Assembly: GCA_003149635.1 (NCBI GenBank)
Contig: QCWI01000003.1
Location: forward strand, 62,001-126,000
DNA length: 64,000 bases
Source of the DNA: Fluviicola sp. XM-24bin1
Lineage (GTDB): Bacteria; Bacteroidota; Bacteroidia; Flavobacteriales_D; Crocinitomicaceae
Direction: 5' to 3'
Program-made: the position numbers and the translations under genes
Shown: in pieces, positions 8,138-18,600 of the stretch
Layout: every line of letters begins with the position of its first letter
Position numbering within the stretch: the first letter of the stretch is position 1
Notes under the pieces: model-generated
What the model was told of the DNA's origin: nothing
Databases searched by the model: none
Seen by the model: only the letters and a program-made list of their open reading frames with translations

Positions 8138-9112
8138 TTATCCAAACTCCAAAAATTGCAACGGGAAAATGAAACGCCCCAAAGAGAAGAGCAAGAGGAA
8201 ATAAAATGCGATCGTGGTCACGTCACGAAGCTTTTTGAATCCGAAGGCGTATGGTAGCACAAACATTAATGGAATGAACACCATCGCAAGCGCTTCTTTT
8301 TTATGGAAGAAAAAGTATTCGAGAATGGTCAGTAGCAGGGTGGTGTTGATCAAGATCAAGATGATTCGGAACAACTTTTTCAATCGGATGGACGACTGCT
8401 GGAATTTGCGGGTAATGGTACCCAGACTCAAAAGGATAAACAGAAAGGTCAATCCGCCTATGACGATTACATCTTCAATGTTTAATTCCAACGAACTGGC
8501 AGTAATTTGTTCGTTTTGGATCTTAATTCCCGCCCATGCGGAGTAGAAACCACCGTACATTAACGGAATTAAGAACCCTACGACCATTAAAATCGACTCG
8601 CGCATCACAAACGGGCGAATGACCCAGACCAACCAGAAGGCAACCACCAGAAGTAAGACCAAAACCGGGTGAAAGGTACAGGCTACTCCCAGCCAAAATC
8701 CGATGTTAAAGACTTGCCTTCGGCCATCTTCGTTTTGGTACAATTGATACAGCTGATGTAAGGCCATAATCACGCAAAACTGCGCCACTGCAAACCCGTC
8801 CAAAAAGTAGAAGCAATGGAAGCCGCTCATTAGCGTGAAATACAGTAATGCCGGGGTAAAGGTGTTTCTATCTAAAAAATCGTTTCGGTTAAAAAGCGAG
8901 TTGATCAGGAGCGCTTCACCAAAGACAAAAGCCGGTGCTAAAATCTGAGAAATCCAACTGGTTTGAGGTAAAAAATCGCCCCAGAAGCCAAAATGTGCCT
9001 CATCCTCAGGAAGATGATATGGAAAGTAGAAATTGAGCCCTACATACACAGCCGCCATTAAGGGTAAAATCAACAGCGCGAAAGACCTATTTCCAAAGAA
9101 TAACCGTACCAC
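8138..9112 (-). CDS. Multi-pass membrane protein, DUF6427-like
   Basis: The 324-residue product has about eight to ten hydrophobic segments, beginning FALLILPLMAAVYVGLNFYF and including VLVLLLVVAFWLVWVIRPF. This layout and the conserved GFHCFYFLDGF-type segment match a Flavobacteria-restricted family I recall as DUF6427, whose function is unknown. The start is GTG at 9110-9112. Its start lies 118 nt from the divergent DksA-like gene. In related genomes such genes are often near lipid or cell-envelope genes; here lspA is the closest, which is suggestive only. Confidence 0.7.
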   Translation of the reverse strand: MVRLFFGNRSFALLILPLMAAVYVGLNFYFPYHLPEDEAHFGFWGDFLPQTSWISQILAPAFVFGEALLINSLFNRNDFLDRNTFTPALLYFTLMSGFHCFYFLDGFAVAQFCVIMALHQLYQLYQNEDGRRQVFNIGFWLGVACTFHPVLVLLLVVAFWLVWVIRPFVMRESILMVVGFLIPLMYGGFYSAWAGIKIQNEQITASSLELNIEDVIVIGGLTFLFILLSLGTITRKFQQSSIRLKKLFRIILILINTTLLLTILEYFFFHKKEALAMVFIPLMFVLPYAFGFKKLRDVTTIAFYFLLLFSLGRFIFPLQFLEFG

Positions 9113-9229
9113 TAAAGCGAAGATACATTTTTTATTTCCCGTTTATTGCGTAGTATTTGCCAGAATTTTATATTTAGGCTTCTTAACTCCGAGCGCACAA
9201 GATGCGACTTGGACCAACAACAGAGACAC

Positions 9230-9604
9230 ATGGGCAAAACAAGATATTCAGATAGCGAATTACAGGAATTCAAAGATTTAATCAATGGTAAGCTGAAAGA
9301 GGCGCAAGAAGACCTTGATCTACTTCGTGGTTCCCTTTCGCATAGCGACGATCATGGAACGGATGATACAGGGCGTTCATTCAACATGATGGAGGACGGG
9401 TCAGACACATTGTCTCGTGAGGAAGTAGCGCAACTGGCTTCTCGTCAGGAGAAATTCATCGCAAACTTGCAAAACGCACTTATTCGTATTGAAAACAAAA
9501 CATACGGTGTTTGCCGTGTTACTGGAAAGTTGATCCAGAAAGAACGTTTACGTTTGGTGCCGCACGCAACATTAAGCATCGAGGCGAAGAACGCGCAAAG
9601 CTAG
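9230..9604 (+). CDS. TraR/DksA-family protein with degenerate zinc finger
   Basis: The 124-residue protein has a helical hairpin (residues 8-90), with DDTGRSFNMMEDGSDTLSRE at the turn, and a C-terminal TraR/DksA finger region YGVCRVTGKLIQKERLRLVP. DksA-type proteins enter the RNA polymerase secondary channel and adjust initiation, often with ppGpp. Only one cysteine of the usual four-cysteine site remains, a pattern I remember from Bacteroidota homologues, so the finger probably folds without zinc. I start at the ATG at 9230; longer frames read upstream only through non-conserved sequence. It is followed 5 nt later by lspA, a common Bacteroidota pairing. Confidence 0.87.
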   Translation: MGKTRYSDSELQEFKDLINGKLKEAQEDLDLLRGSLSHSDDHGTDDTGRSFNMMEDGSDTLSREEVAQLASRQEKFIANLQNALIRIENKTYGVCRVTGKLIQKERLRLVPHATLSIEAKNAQS

Positions 9605-9609
9605 ATACA

Positions 9610-10344
9610 TTGAAGAAAAAACTCATCATTGCGCTGGCCGTTGTTGTGGCCATTCTCGTCATTGATCAAATCGTTAAGATTTACGTAAAAACAAATTATT
9701 CACCATTCTACAATGGGGTTTTTGACTCGAGTGTAAAAATGGAAAAACCCTTATTGGGTGATTGGTTTTTGTTGAGCTATACCGAAAATCAAGGGATGGC
9801 CTTCGGAACCACTTTCGGTGCGTCCATTTGGGCCAAACTGTTCCTTAGTATCTTTCGCATTATTGCCATCATTGCCATCAGTATTTATTTGGTCAGACAG
9901 GCGCGCAAGAACATGAAGCTAGAGTTTCTGATTGCGATCGCGCTCATCTTAGCCGGTGCCGCTGGGAACCTGATCGATTCCATGTTCTACGACTATATTT
10001 TCCCAATGGATAAATACATGGATCCAACCATGCAATTCAACTTGCTCTCCGGATCTGGAAACATGCATGAATTTACGCTGGATGGATACAAAGTGACCGA
10101 AGAGATTCGTCACACTGGATTCCTTTTCGGGAACGTAGTCGATATGTTCCAATTCCAAGGAACGTGGCCGAGTTGGATGCCCTGGGTCGGAGGAAAAGAG
10201 TTTTTCCCAGCAATTTGGAACATCGCAGATGCATCTATTACAATTGGCGTTGTGATGGTATTCATACGTCAGCGTTCGTACTTCCCAAAAGAAAAGGACC
10301 CGAACAAGAAACCTTTGTTGAAGCGATTGTTGAGGAGAGCATAG
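9610..10344 (+). CDS. lspA: Lipoprotein signal peptidase (signal peptidase II)
   Basis: LspA cleaves prolipoproteins before the lipidated cysteine in the inner membrane. Visible features are the first membrane helix (KKKLIIALAVVVAILVIDQI), the YTENQGMAFGT segment, the catalytic Asp in AAGNLIDSMFYDYIF, and the second Asp in IWNIADASITIGV. About 50 extra residues lie between the two catalytic aspartates, as in many Bacteroidota LspA proteins, giving 244 residues instead of about 165. The start is TTG at 9610, 5 nt after the upstream stop; an ATG in frame at 9511 would overlap the DksA-like gene deeply and is rejected. The many lipobox proteins in this window are its likely substrates. Confidence 0.9.
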   Translation: MKKKLIIALAVVVAILVIDQIVKIYVKTNYSPFYNGVFDSSVKMEKPLLGDWFLLSYTENQGMAFGTTFGASIWAKLFLSIFRIIAIIAISIYLVRQARKNMKLEFLIAIALILAGAAGNLIDSMFYDYIFPMDKYMDPTMQFNLLSGSGNMHEFTLDGYKVTEEIRHTGFLFGNVVDMFQFQGTWPSWMPWVGGKEFFPAIWNIADASITIGVVMVFIRQRSYFPKEKDPNKKPLLKRLLRRA

Positions 10345-10349
10345 TCCTC

Positions 10350-10402
10350 CCCCTCCTCAAAGCTCTTAAATCGCTTTTCTTCCCTCCAAAGGGGGAAGTT
10401 GA
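10350..10402. repeat. Degenerate CCCTCC/GGGGGAAG intergenic element
   Basis: The segment after lspA contains CCTCCCCCTCCTCAAAG and TTCCCTCCAAAGGGGGAAG, the latter an inverted repeat. It resembles the core of the GTCACCC-ended elements and part of 34420-34440, but lacks their ends. It may end the lspA transcript. Confidence 0.4.
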
Positions 10403-10464
10403 TTCATCCCTTCATATAGTCTAAACACCTTTTCGTAACTTTAGTCTCCTATAACTGTGCTTTT

Positions 10465-10830
10465 ATGCGAAAACGTTTCTCAATCTCTCCCATTTTCGGG
10501 ATTCTAAGCATGCTGCTTTTATTTTCTTGTGCGCCCAAAGTTTCGGTCGTATCTTGTACCAGTCAAGAATATTATCCAGGAAGGCAAGAAGAGAAACCTT
10601 TTCAGGAAATAATCATTGAAATCAACGAATTGGAGGAATCCGTGCAATTGGACAGCCTTCAATACGGAAACCAAACGCTCATCCTACGGGGAAAAGAAAC
10701 AACCTACCGCGCTAAAGCGGAGGGCACTTCATTTTCCAATAATGCTACGCTACACTTTAGTAAGAAGAACAAGCAACACAGTGTTCAAATTGATTCCATT
10801 TCGAAGCTAGAAGCACTGTATTTGCCGTAA
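10465..10830 (+). CDS. Predicted lipoprotein of unknown function
   Basis: The 121-residue protein has a basic start, a hydrophobic core and a lipobox (LLLFSCAPK), so it should be lipidated by Lgt and LspA. The rest (EIIIEINELEESVQLDSLQY then LILRGKETTYRAKAEG) reads like a small beta-sandwich; no family is recognised. It precedes the BNR-propeller T9SS protein by 10 nt, so the two probably share a transcript and perhaps a place in the envelope. A TAACTTTA sequence near 10435 could be its -7 box. Confidence 0.65.
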   Translation: MRKRFSISPIFGILSMLLLFSCAPKVSVVSCTSQEYYPGRQEEKPFQEIIIEINELEESVQLDSLQYGNQTLILRGKETTYRAKAEGTSFSNNATLHFSKKNKQHSVQIDSISKLEALYLP

Positions 10831-10840
10831 CGATGATACT

Positions 10841-13735
10841 ATGAAAAAGAACGTTCTATTCGCAGCCTTCCTTATGGGCGCTTTATCCGTAAATGCACAG
10901 GATCCGATAACTATCGGATGGAAAGCCATGATGCACGATCCGAATTACAATTTCTACGAGGTTTGCGAAGCCGCTGACAAGTATTTCGAAACCCACGATA
11001 AAGATACGGAAGGTTCCGGTTGGAAAGGTTACCAACGCTGGAAAAGTGCCAATGAAGGACGCTATTATCCTTCAGGAGATCGCGCGAATGTGAATCCATA
11101 TTTGGTTTCTGAAGCCTATCAAACCTTTCTTCAAAACAATCCAACGCCAAAAGATTTGTTCCCAAATGGATGGGAAGAGTTGGGGCCGGTAACAGTTGAT
11201 AGCTTAACGGATGGCTATTCCGTTGGATTGGGTCGCATTGAAGATTTGTACGTGAACCCGAACGACGCCAATTTGATGTATTTCGGAACGCGTAGTGGCG
11301 GCTTCTGGAAAACGACTGATGGAGGAACTACTTGGCAAGGAGGTTCAACCGATTTCCTTCCAGCCACAGGAGTGAATACCCTGTCTGTTTCACCTACCAA
11401 CCCAGATTCAATCCTCATTAACTTGCAGAATTCGCGAAATCAGTATTCGCATGGAGTTTATCGCTCCGTTGATGGTGGTGACACTTGGACAGAATCCAAT
11501 TTCAATCCTACGAATGTCGGCTTGGGAGGATTAGGAGACAATTTCAGAATTTATCATGTCGCTTATCATCCAACGGTACCGAATTTGGTTTTCATAGCCA
11601 CAGGAGAAGGAATTTTCCGTTCCGATGACAACCTTACCACATGGACGCACATGTTGACAAATGCTGAAGTGCGCGACATCGCTTTTCATCCTACCAATCC
11701 GGATATCATTTACATTACCGATAACCGAAATTCTAACGGAAATCGAAACTACGTGTATCGCTCTACTGATGGTGGAGTGTCATGGAGTTTGTCCAACGAA
11801 GCATCAGGAAACGGCAACGTCCGAGCGCACATCGATGTGTCGGCAAGTTGCCCCAATTGTCTGTTCTTTGGATCATCCAACGGTGTGTGGAAATCTACGG
11901 ATGATGGGGTGAATTTCACCTTTATCTCTAATCCAGGCGAAGGGGCAGCATTCTTCGGTGTCAACGATCAAGATGAAGATGAAATCTACATTGGAAGCAT
12001 CGATATTTTTACCTCAACAAACGGTGCCTCTTCTTTCCAACAAAGAACGTGGTGGTGGCTCGGTGCGGCCGAAAACGGATCGGGAACCCTGCAACAAAAC
12101 TTCCTAAACTCTCCAAGCTACGTACACGCCGATCCACGAGTAATGATTTCTGTAAACGGAGTTGTTTATGTAGGAACTGACGGGTACATGGTACGTACTT
12201 CCGATCAAGGACAAACATGGGATATTTTGAATGATAATACAGGAATTCGCGAATACTACAATCTTGGCGTGAGTCAATCCAATCATTACCAAACGATGGT
12301 CGGTTCGCAGGATAACGGAACGAGCTTTACCCATGAAAACGGATGGGTAGAATACTACGGAGCCGACGGCATGGAAGCTGTTATTCACCCGTTGAACAAA
12401 GATTATATGATTGGTAGCGTGCAGTACGGAATCCGTCGTCAAACCACCAACCGCGGATTGAGCACGAATAATGTCAGTCCGGCAAACGAAAGCGGTTCTG
12501 GTAATGCCGATTGGATCGCACCGTTGCTTTTGGACCCAAACAATCAATTCCGCGTATTCCATTTCAGTGATGAAGCATGGCGTTCCGATGATTTTGGAGA
12601 CAATTGGTTCCAACTCGGTGGATTTACCACGTTTACGAACAACCAGCAGGCGGATCAAGCAGCGATCGCCAATAATAATTCTGAAATCATTGTCGTTTCC
12701 CGCGCCTCCGCGATTGAAAAATCGATAGATGGTGGGTTGTCCTTTACGGACATTAAAAATGGTCTCCCGAACAGCAGTATTCAGGATATTGCCTTCGATC
12801 CAAACAACGATGACATGATGATTGTGGTGTACAATTCCTACCAGAACAACGGACAAAAAGTCTACCTCACCGAAGATGGCGGAACTTCCTGGACGAACAT
12901 CACCAACAACCTTGGCGACATGCCAGTAAGATCTGTAGTCATCGATCATTCTTCGGCATCCAACATCTACATCGGTGCTGAAATCGGTGTTTATACCATG
13001 CCAATGGGCGGAAACACATGGAGTTTATACAACACGGATCTTCCGAATGTTGCCGTTTCCGAATTGGACATTTGTTGGGGAAGCAATACACTTCGTGCCT
13101 CTACTTGGGGGCGTGGTTTGTGGGAATATGCCTTGAAAGATCGCGTGGATTACCCGGCCATTTTAACAACGGAAATTACCAATCCTCCTACTTTCAGTTT
13201 GCCAATGGAAGACGTAGATCAATACGTTACCAGCACCATCGATTACGACAATACGCTCACTAGCGTTTATGTGGAATGCTCGGAGAACACTCCAACCTTT
13301 GGAAACGTGATTCCGATGAGCAACTCAGTAGGAAACGAATGGGTGTCTGATCAACCGTTGCCTAACCCAGTAGAAGGAACGCAAATGTACTTCCGTGTGT
13401 TGGTAGTCGGTTCGAATGGCGACACGACAGAAACGTACAAGTTCCATTATACGGTTCGCAACAATCCGTTCTTAAGCTTGAATGAGCTAGAGCAATCCAA
13501 TGTGATTTTATATCCGAACCCGAACTCGGGAGCGTTCCAAATTGAGCTTCCAGACGAGATCGATCGTATGGATGTTCAAGTGATTTCTATGGACGGACGC
13601 GTTGTGTTTGAAGATCAATTCGAAGACTTACAAATCGTGAATTTGGACTTGAATCTGGCAAATGGAAATTATGCTGTGGTACTTTCTTCCAAGACTTTGA
13701 ATGGAAGTTATCCGTTGGTGATTCAGCGGGATTGA
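10841..13735 (+). CDS. Secreted BNR/sialidase-type propeller protein with T9SS type A sorting domain
   Basis: This 964-residue protein starts with a Sec signal peptide (MKKNVLFAAFLMGALSVNAQ). From about residue 110 to 760 it carries BNR/Asp-box repeats (YRSVDGGDTW, STDGGVSW, TEDGGTSW), typical of sialidase or VPS10/photosystem-stability-like beta-propellers. No sialidase catalytic Arg triad can be assigned, so I read it as a binding or structural propeller. A bridging Ig-like part precedes the C-terminal sorting domain (NVILYPNPNSGAFQI through NGNYAVVLSS), which directs export by T9SS and surface attachment. It follows a lipoprotein gene by 10 nt. Convergent with the TonB-like barrel operon. 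Confidence 0.88.
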   Translation: MKKNVLFAAFLMGALSVNAQDPITIGWKAMMHDPNYNFYEVCEAADKYFETHDKDTEGSGWKGYQRWKSANEGRYYPSGDRANVNPYLVSEAYQTFLQNNPTPKDLFPNGWEELGPVTVDSLTDGYSVGLGRIEDLYVNPNDANLMYFGTRSGGFWKTTDGGTTWQGGSTDFLPATGVNTLSVSPTNPDSILINLQNSRNQYSHGVYRSVDGGDTWTESNFNPTNVGLGGLGDNFRIYHVAYHPTVPNLVFIATGEGIFRSDDNLTTWTHMLTNAEVRDIAFHPTNPDIIYITDNRNSNGNRNYVYRSTDGGVSWSLSNEASGNGNVRAHIDVSASCPNCLFFGSSNGVWKSTDDGVNFTFISNPGEGAAFFGVNDQDEDEIYIGSIDIFTSTNGASSFQQRTWWWLGAAENGSGTLQQNFLNSPSYVHADPRVMISVNGVVYVGTDGYMVRTSDQGQTWDILNDNTGIREYYNLGVSQSNHYQTMVGSQDNGTSFTHENGWVEYYGADGMEAVIHPLNKDYMIGSVQYGIRRQTTNRGLSTNNVSPANESGSGNADWIAPLLLDPNNQFRVFHFSDEAWRSDDFGDNWFQLGGFTTFTNNQQADQAAIANNNSEIIVVSRASAIEKSIDGGLSFTDIKNGLPNSSIQDIAFDPNNDDMMIVVYNSYQNNGQKVYLTEDGGTSWTNITNNLGDMPVRSVVIDHSSASNIYIGAEIGVYTMPMGGNTWSLYNTDLPNVAVSELDICWGSNTLRASTWGRGLWEYALKDRVDYPAILTTEITNPPTFSLPMEDVDQYVTSTIDYDNTLTSVYVECSENTPTFGNVIPMSNSVGNEWVSDQPLPNPVEGTQMYFRVLVVGSNGDTTETYKFHYTVRNNPFLSLNELEQSNVILYPNPNSGAFQIELPDEIDRMDVQVISMDGRVVFEDQFEDLQIVNLDLNLANGNYAVVLSSKTLNGSYPLVIQRD

Positions 13736-13750
13736 ATTGAGAACAAAGAA

Positions 13751-13895
13751 TTTTTTACCACGAAGGCATAAGGGCGCTGTGTGGGTTTGGTGTGTTAAGT
13801 GCACAAGCATCGAACAAGTTCGATTCAAGGAGGAAAGGTTTTTCAGCCGAAAACAAGTCTTTCCTCTTTGAGCAAGTGCAACGAGCGGTCTTTCC
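13751..13895 (-). repeat. GACCGC-family intergenic repeat, long copy
   Basis: Read on the minus strand it starts AGACCGCTCGTTGCACTTG just past the barrel gene stop and ends ATGCCTTCGTGGTAAAAAA. It shares GAATCGAACTTGTTCGAT and the end motifs with 34333-34490. It fills the space between two convergent genes and may act as a terminator. Confidence 0.65.
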
Positions 13896-13900
13896 TCTAA

Positions 13901-15625
13901 TTAAAACTTAAACGTCAACCCTCCCATTACCTGGAACTGCTGCACCGGAGCTTCCACCCATCTTTGATACTGCTGTGCCGCAAGGTTATTGAACTGCAAG
14001 AATGCAGAGATTCGGTTGTTATAACGGTACTCTACTCCGAGGTTCGCATCAGCAATGAATCCAAGATCAACCACATACTGACCGTTCTCTAAAGTGGCCC
14101 CCAGTATGTCCGAATACACCAAACCTTTTCGTCCTCCCTCTAAGTCCAAATCTAAGTTGATCAAGAACTTGTCGTATAGGTTGTACGATCCACGTAAAAT
14201 CACCTGCAATTGTGGTAAGTTCCACGCGTAGCTGTTATTCAACAATGAATACGAGTTAAAGCGACCAATCGCATCAATTTTCAATTTCTCTGATTGCTGG
14301 TATGAAAGCGATCCTTCGATCGTTGTCACGTTCATTGTGTCGTAAATCGGTCGGAACGCATTTCCAATTGAGTATGTCGTATCCGTTACGAAAAGGGCAG
14401 CATTTCGAACATTCGAGAAACTTGCTCCAGCGTTAAATCCGATGCGCTTTGAAAGCGACCCTTTGATTCCAAAGAAGAAATCAATTGCCGTGCTTTCGTT
14501 TCGAAGCTCCAAGTTCGGAATAATGAACTCGTTCTCACGCGTCAAGCTCTTGAATGTTGTTTGCTCCAATCCACCGGTAAGTCCCACATAAGGAATGAAG
14601 ATATCGTTGAACATGCTGTATTTCAATTCCAAATCTGGATAGATGCGCGCCTTGACACCGTTGTTGGCATCAAAGGCAATTTTCGCCCCAAATTTTCCTT
14701 TGAATCGATCGTTTTGCAATCGCGTTACTACGTTCGGACTCAACATCACAATCGTATTGTTGTTGATCAACCCGCTATCAAGAGCGAATGCATTTGTATC
14801 TCCCACAACACCGTATTTATAACCGTTGTACAAGATGTCAAAGTCTAGATTATACGTCTCTGCCTTGTGACGATACAACCAGTTCGTGTTGATTCCAAAG
14901 AAATTCTCACGGGCTCTCCAATCGCTGAGTTCGGCAACAGAAGGTTTCTTCGAAAGGAAGTTGTTATAAGCCATACCAATGGTATAGTTCAACTTCGCGC
15001 TGTCCTTAATATGCGAACTGAAAGATCCCGACATTCCGAAATCGCTGTAGCGTTGCGAAATGCTGTCTCGAACCAACGTATCAATTGGAATTGCGTAATA
15101 ATGCAAACCTTGATTGCGGTAGTGCATATCCCCACGTAAACTGTATCTGCGCTCGTTCAATCCTCCGTACAAATTCACTCCAGTACGATCGAATTGCGCA
15201 GGTGCGTATCCCGAAATATTACCAAAGGAACTCAGGTGCTTCACGTGCGCTCCGTACATCAATCGACGGGAACGATCTGAGTCGTAGTAAATCTCACCCA
15301 ACGGCATCAATTCCGTTCCCAATCCAATTTTTACGTACGTGTTGTACAGTGGATTTAAAACATCCTTGATATTAACAGCCGCCGGATTGATCAATCCTAC
15401 TTCCGTGTCCGTTTCGTGTTTCAAATTCAACAGTGGATAATCCACTACGTTCGTATTGATATTCGTATCAATAATCTTCGGTGAAATCGCGATTCGATAG
15501 GCCTTCTCAATCGGTCGGCTACCCGTACCCGTGATCGTCGTCCCATTTCCGGTTTCTTCTTGTGCCATTGCAGTTCCGAAAAGCAATAGCGCTAATACTG
15601 TGTATATGCTCTTTTTAATTTCCAT
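13901..15625 (-). CDS. Outer-membrane beta-barrel protein (TonB-dependent-receptor-like)
   Basis: The 574-residue protein begins with a signal peptide (KKSIYTVLALLLFGTAMAQ). The rest is alternating beta-strand sequence ending in the outer-membrane signature QVMGGLTFKF with a terminal Phe. There is no clear TonB box or full plug domain, so it looks like the barrel part of a TonB-dependent receptor or a stand-alone barrel. Two adjacent ATGs (15625 and 15634) are possible; I prefer 15625. Either one overlaps the 3' end of the upstream TPR gene, showing translational coupling. A TPR protein plus barrel next to ftsE recurs in Flavobacteria as I recall, hinting at an envelope machine that bridges periplasm and outer membrane. 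Confidence 0.75.
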   Translation of the reverse strand: MEIKKSIYTVLALLLFGTAMAQEETGNGTTITGTGSRPIEKAYRIAISPKIIDTNINTNVVDYPLLNLKHETDTEVGLINPAAVNIKDVLNPLYNTYVKIGLGTELMPLGEIYYDSDRSRRLMYGAHVKHLSSFGNISGYAPAQFDRTGVNLYGGLNERRYSLRGDMHYRNQGLHYYAIPIDTLVRDSISQRYSDFGMSGSFSSHIKDSAKLNYTIGMAYNNFLSKKPSVAELSDWRARENFFGINTNWLYRHKAETYNLDFDILYNGYKYGVVGDTNAFALDSGLINNNTIVMLSPNVVTRLQNDRFKGKFGAKIAFDANNGVKARIYPDLELKYSMFNDIFIPYVGLTGGLEQTTFKSLTRENEFIIPNLELRNESTAIDFFFGIKGSLSKRIGFNAGASFSNVRNAALFVTDTTYSIGNAFRPIYDTMNVTTIEGSLSYQQSEKLKIDAIGRFNSYSLLNNSYAWNLPQLQVILRGSYNLYDKFLINLDLDLEGGRKGLVYSDILGATLENGQYVVDLGFIADANLGVEYRYNNRISAFLQFNNLAAQQYQRWVEAPVQQFQVMGGLTFKF

Positions 15626-18600
15626 TGCCTCCATCTATTTCAATTACACGTTCTCCTTCTTCCTCAATGTCTTTCGGTGCGTCTTTCAACTGCATGAGCT
15701 CGTCCCAAAGGGCATTAGCTTCATCGAGGATTCCATCCGTAGTATTCTTGTAGTGCTGTCTGATCGATTTCAGATCCTGCTCAGCCTGGAACAAGTTGTC
15801 TTGTGCCATATACACTCTCGCTCGAAGCATGATCCCTTTCGCGATCCAGTAGTTGTATGCAGGGCGCATCTTCAGAAGATTTTCAATCTCCGTCAATGTT
15901 CCTTCCAAATCTCCATCTCTGAACTTGATCTCCGCAAGTAAGAATCGTGCCTCTGCACCACGTTCACTTGTCAGATTATCACGCAACCAGAAGAGCGATG
16001 CCGCAGCATCCATGTAGTACTCCTGATTGTAATTCGACTTCGCTCGGATGTAGTGTGCTTCTTCGATAACATTACTTGGATAGGTATCGTCTTGAATTAC
16101 TTTTCCGGCATACAGTGCTGCATTTTGCCAATTCTCAAGGTTATAATGACAGACCATCAAGCGGAGTCTCGAATTGGAGAGCTTCTCCGGATCTTTGGAA
16201 ATCTGTTCGATCCTCTTGTAATACGGAATCGCATTTATGAAGTCGTCATTGTTGAAGTGGTAACTTGCTACGCGTGCCGCAGAGTACTCTGTGTAGATAT
16301 TATTCGGTCCAGAGAGGAGCTCCTCGTACACGGCAATTCCCTGCTCTTCATTTCCAAGTCCGTAATGCGCTTCTGCAAGGTAGAATCGAATTTCATCCTT
16401 GTATTTTCCATTCGGATACTTGTTCAAATACTCCTCCAATTTCGGAATTGCGGTGGTGTATCGCGCCTGAACCGAAAGGGTTGAATCGAAGTACGCCTGA
16501 ACTGCAGGAATGTAATACAAGTTTTGCTTCTCTTCATCAGTAATATCGAAACATGGGTACTGCGCAAGACCGTCAATTTTATCCAACTGATTCGTTTGCG
16601 TGTACATGTCTTTCAATGCGTTTGCGATGGCCGTACAAATGCGATTGTCTGAACCGTACTCATCCATTACTGCAAGGTATTCTTGCTCCGCCTGAGCTGG
16701 TTTCCCCTGCTTGAAGTGAATATCCGCAATGTTGATACGTGCGTTCGGCACTTCGATCGATGTCGGGTAGTCAATCACAATCTTGTTGAAGTACGTAAGC
16801 GCCTTGTCGTATTCTTCGTCTGCTTTGTACGTCTGTGCAACCTGGAATACAGCGTCTCGAACATATTTGGACTGCGGGAAGTTGTTGATGATGCTCAATA
16901 AGTTGCTCACCTTCTCTTTCGATTTCCCTTGCATGTAACCATAAGTCAATGCCATGTAGTACAAGGCCTGATCTTCGTATTGCGCGTGAAGTGCGATAAC
17001 GTTCTTGTAGTATTTCACCGCATTTACGTTGTCTCTCAAAACGAAGTGACCGTCAGCGATTCTCATATTGGCATCTGCCTTCTTTTGATCGCCGCCCGGG
17101 TTCGTTTGTAAGAACAAGTTAAACTGTGTAATCGCACTGCGAATTGCCGATTCACGTTTTTTGTTCCATGCTTTGAAGGAAGAAGAACCTGGCTCGTGCT
17201 TTTGCATTTCCTCAAAAGCTCTTTCACTTTTCTTCCAATAGCTGTAGCCCATGTTGTATTTCGCTTCCGACTTAAGTCCTGCCGGCACAGCTTGCATGGT
17301 TCCTACTTTATTGTAGTTCTCAATCGCTTTATCGAAGTTATTCGCTCGATAGTAAGAATCGGCGATCCAGTATTTTGCCTGAGCAGAAATTTCAGGATCT
17401 ACTGGGTACTTGTCCACTTTCTCAAACGATCGAATCGCATCGCCAAATGCATTTCGCTGGTACATGCTTACTCCTTGATTGAAACAAATCAACTGGTAGG
17501 CCTGACGCAATTTGATGTCTTTATTCGGCAATTTATCCAACGATGCCAATGCTTTCGAATAATTGTTCGTGCTCAAGTACACATTCACGAGGTACTGGTA
17601 GATATCGTCCTTGCGAAGTGAATTCGGATATCGATCCAGATACAATTCAAATGCTTCTACTGCCTCATCGTATGGGTTAATGTCCAACTCATAGGATAGA
17701 ATCGCGTAGTTGAACAAAGCATCTTCCTGAACTACAGGATCAGCTTCAATGAACGCCGCTCCTTCGAACGCCGAACGCGCCGACACTTTGTTGTCCAACT
17801 TCAACATACACTGACCAATATGGTAGTAGGCCACCTGACCCAAGCTATCTTCTACACCTTTTACACGGTCGAACATGGTTACAGCATTATCGTAATTCCC
17901 ACTTCGGAAGTACGCGTACCCCAATCGGTAATCCTCGTCGCGTGTTGTTTTTGTCGAAGCGTTGTATTTCTCTAGATATGGAACCGCCTCATCGAATCGA
18001 TCGGTGCGGTAATAAGCATCACCGATCAATTGGTTGATTTCCTTATCGTCCATGATTCCGTCCGATCCTGAAATTTTCTTGGCATACTGCGTTACCAAAG
18101 CGTATTTCCCCTGGAGGTAATAAATCTGAGCGATGTAGTACGGCACCAATTTTCCAAAGCTTTCATGCTCTTCCAGCTTTAGGAACCCTTCCAATGCCAA
18201 CTGGTAATTTTTATTCTGATATGCGATGTGTGAGAAATAATACAAGGCTGGTGCTGCATATTTCGAATCACCATCTTTGATTTCCTTGAAAGCGCTTCTC
18301 GCCTCACCCATGTTATCTTCCTTGAAGTTGGCATATCCCACTTTGAAAAAGAATTCATCGCGGTTTTCTTCTGGGATATCCTGAATGCTCAACTTATTGA
18401 ACCAAGCCAACGCATCGTCCCATTTCTTGCGATAGTAATAATGCTTTCCAAGGCGGAAGTAGATATCCGTTCGGTAAATACTTTCCGGATAATTCTTCAA
18501 AAACGTAAGCAGCAAGCGCTCTGCATCGTTGTTGTACAAGTTCAACGCAGAAATCGCTTCGTAGTACGATGCCTTGATGTAAAACGGGTCGTTAACTTCT

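Noticed and set aside
12104-12949. Long open frame (281 codons) on the minus strand inside the BNR-propeller gene
   Set aside because: It lies fully antisense to a well-supported T9SS gene, has no recognisable motif and is likely an effect of codon usage in the real gene.
10841-13735. Sialidase activity of the BNR protein
   Set aside because: Asp-box repeats are present, but no catalytic Arg triad or Tyr/Glu pair could be assigned; such repeats are common in non-enzymatic propellers.
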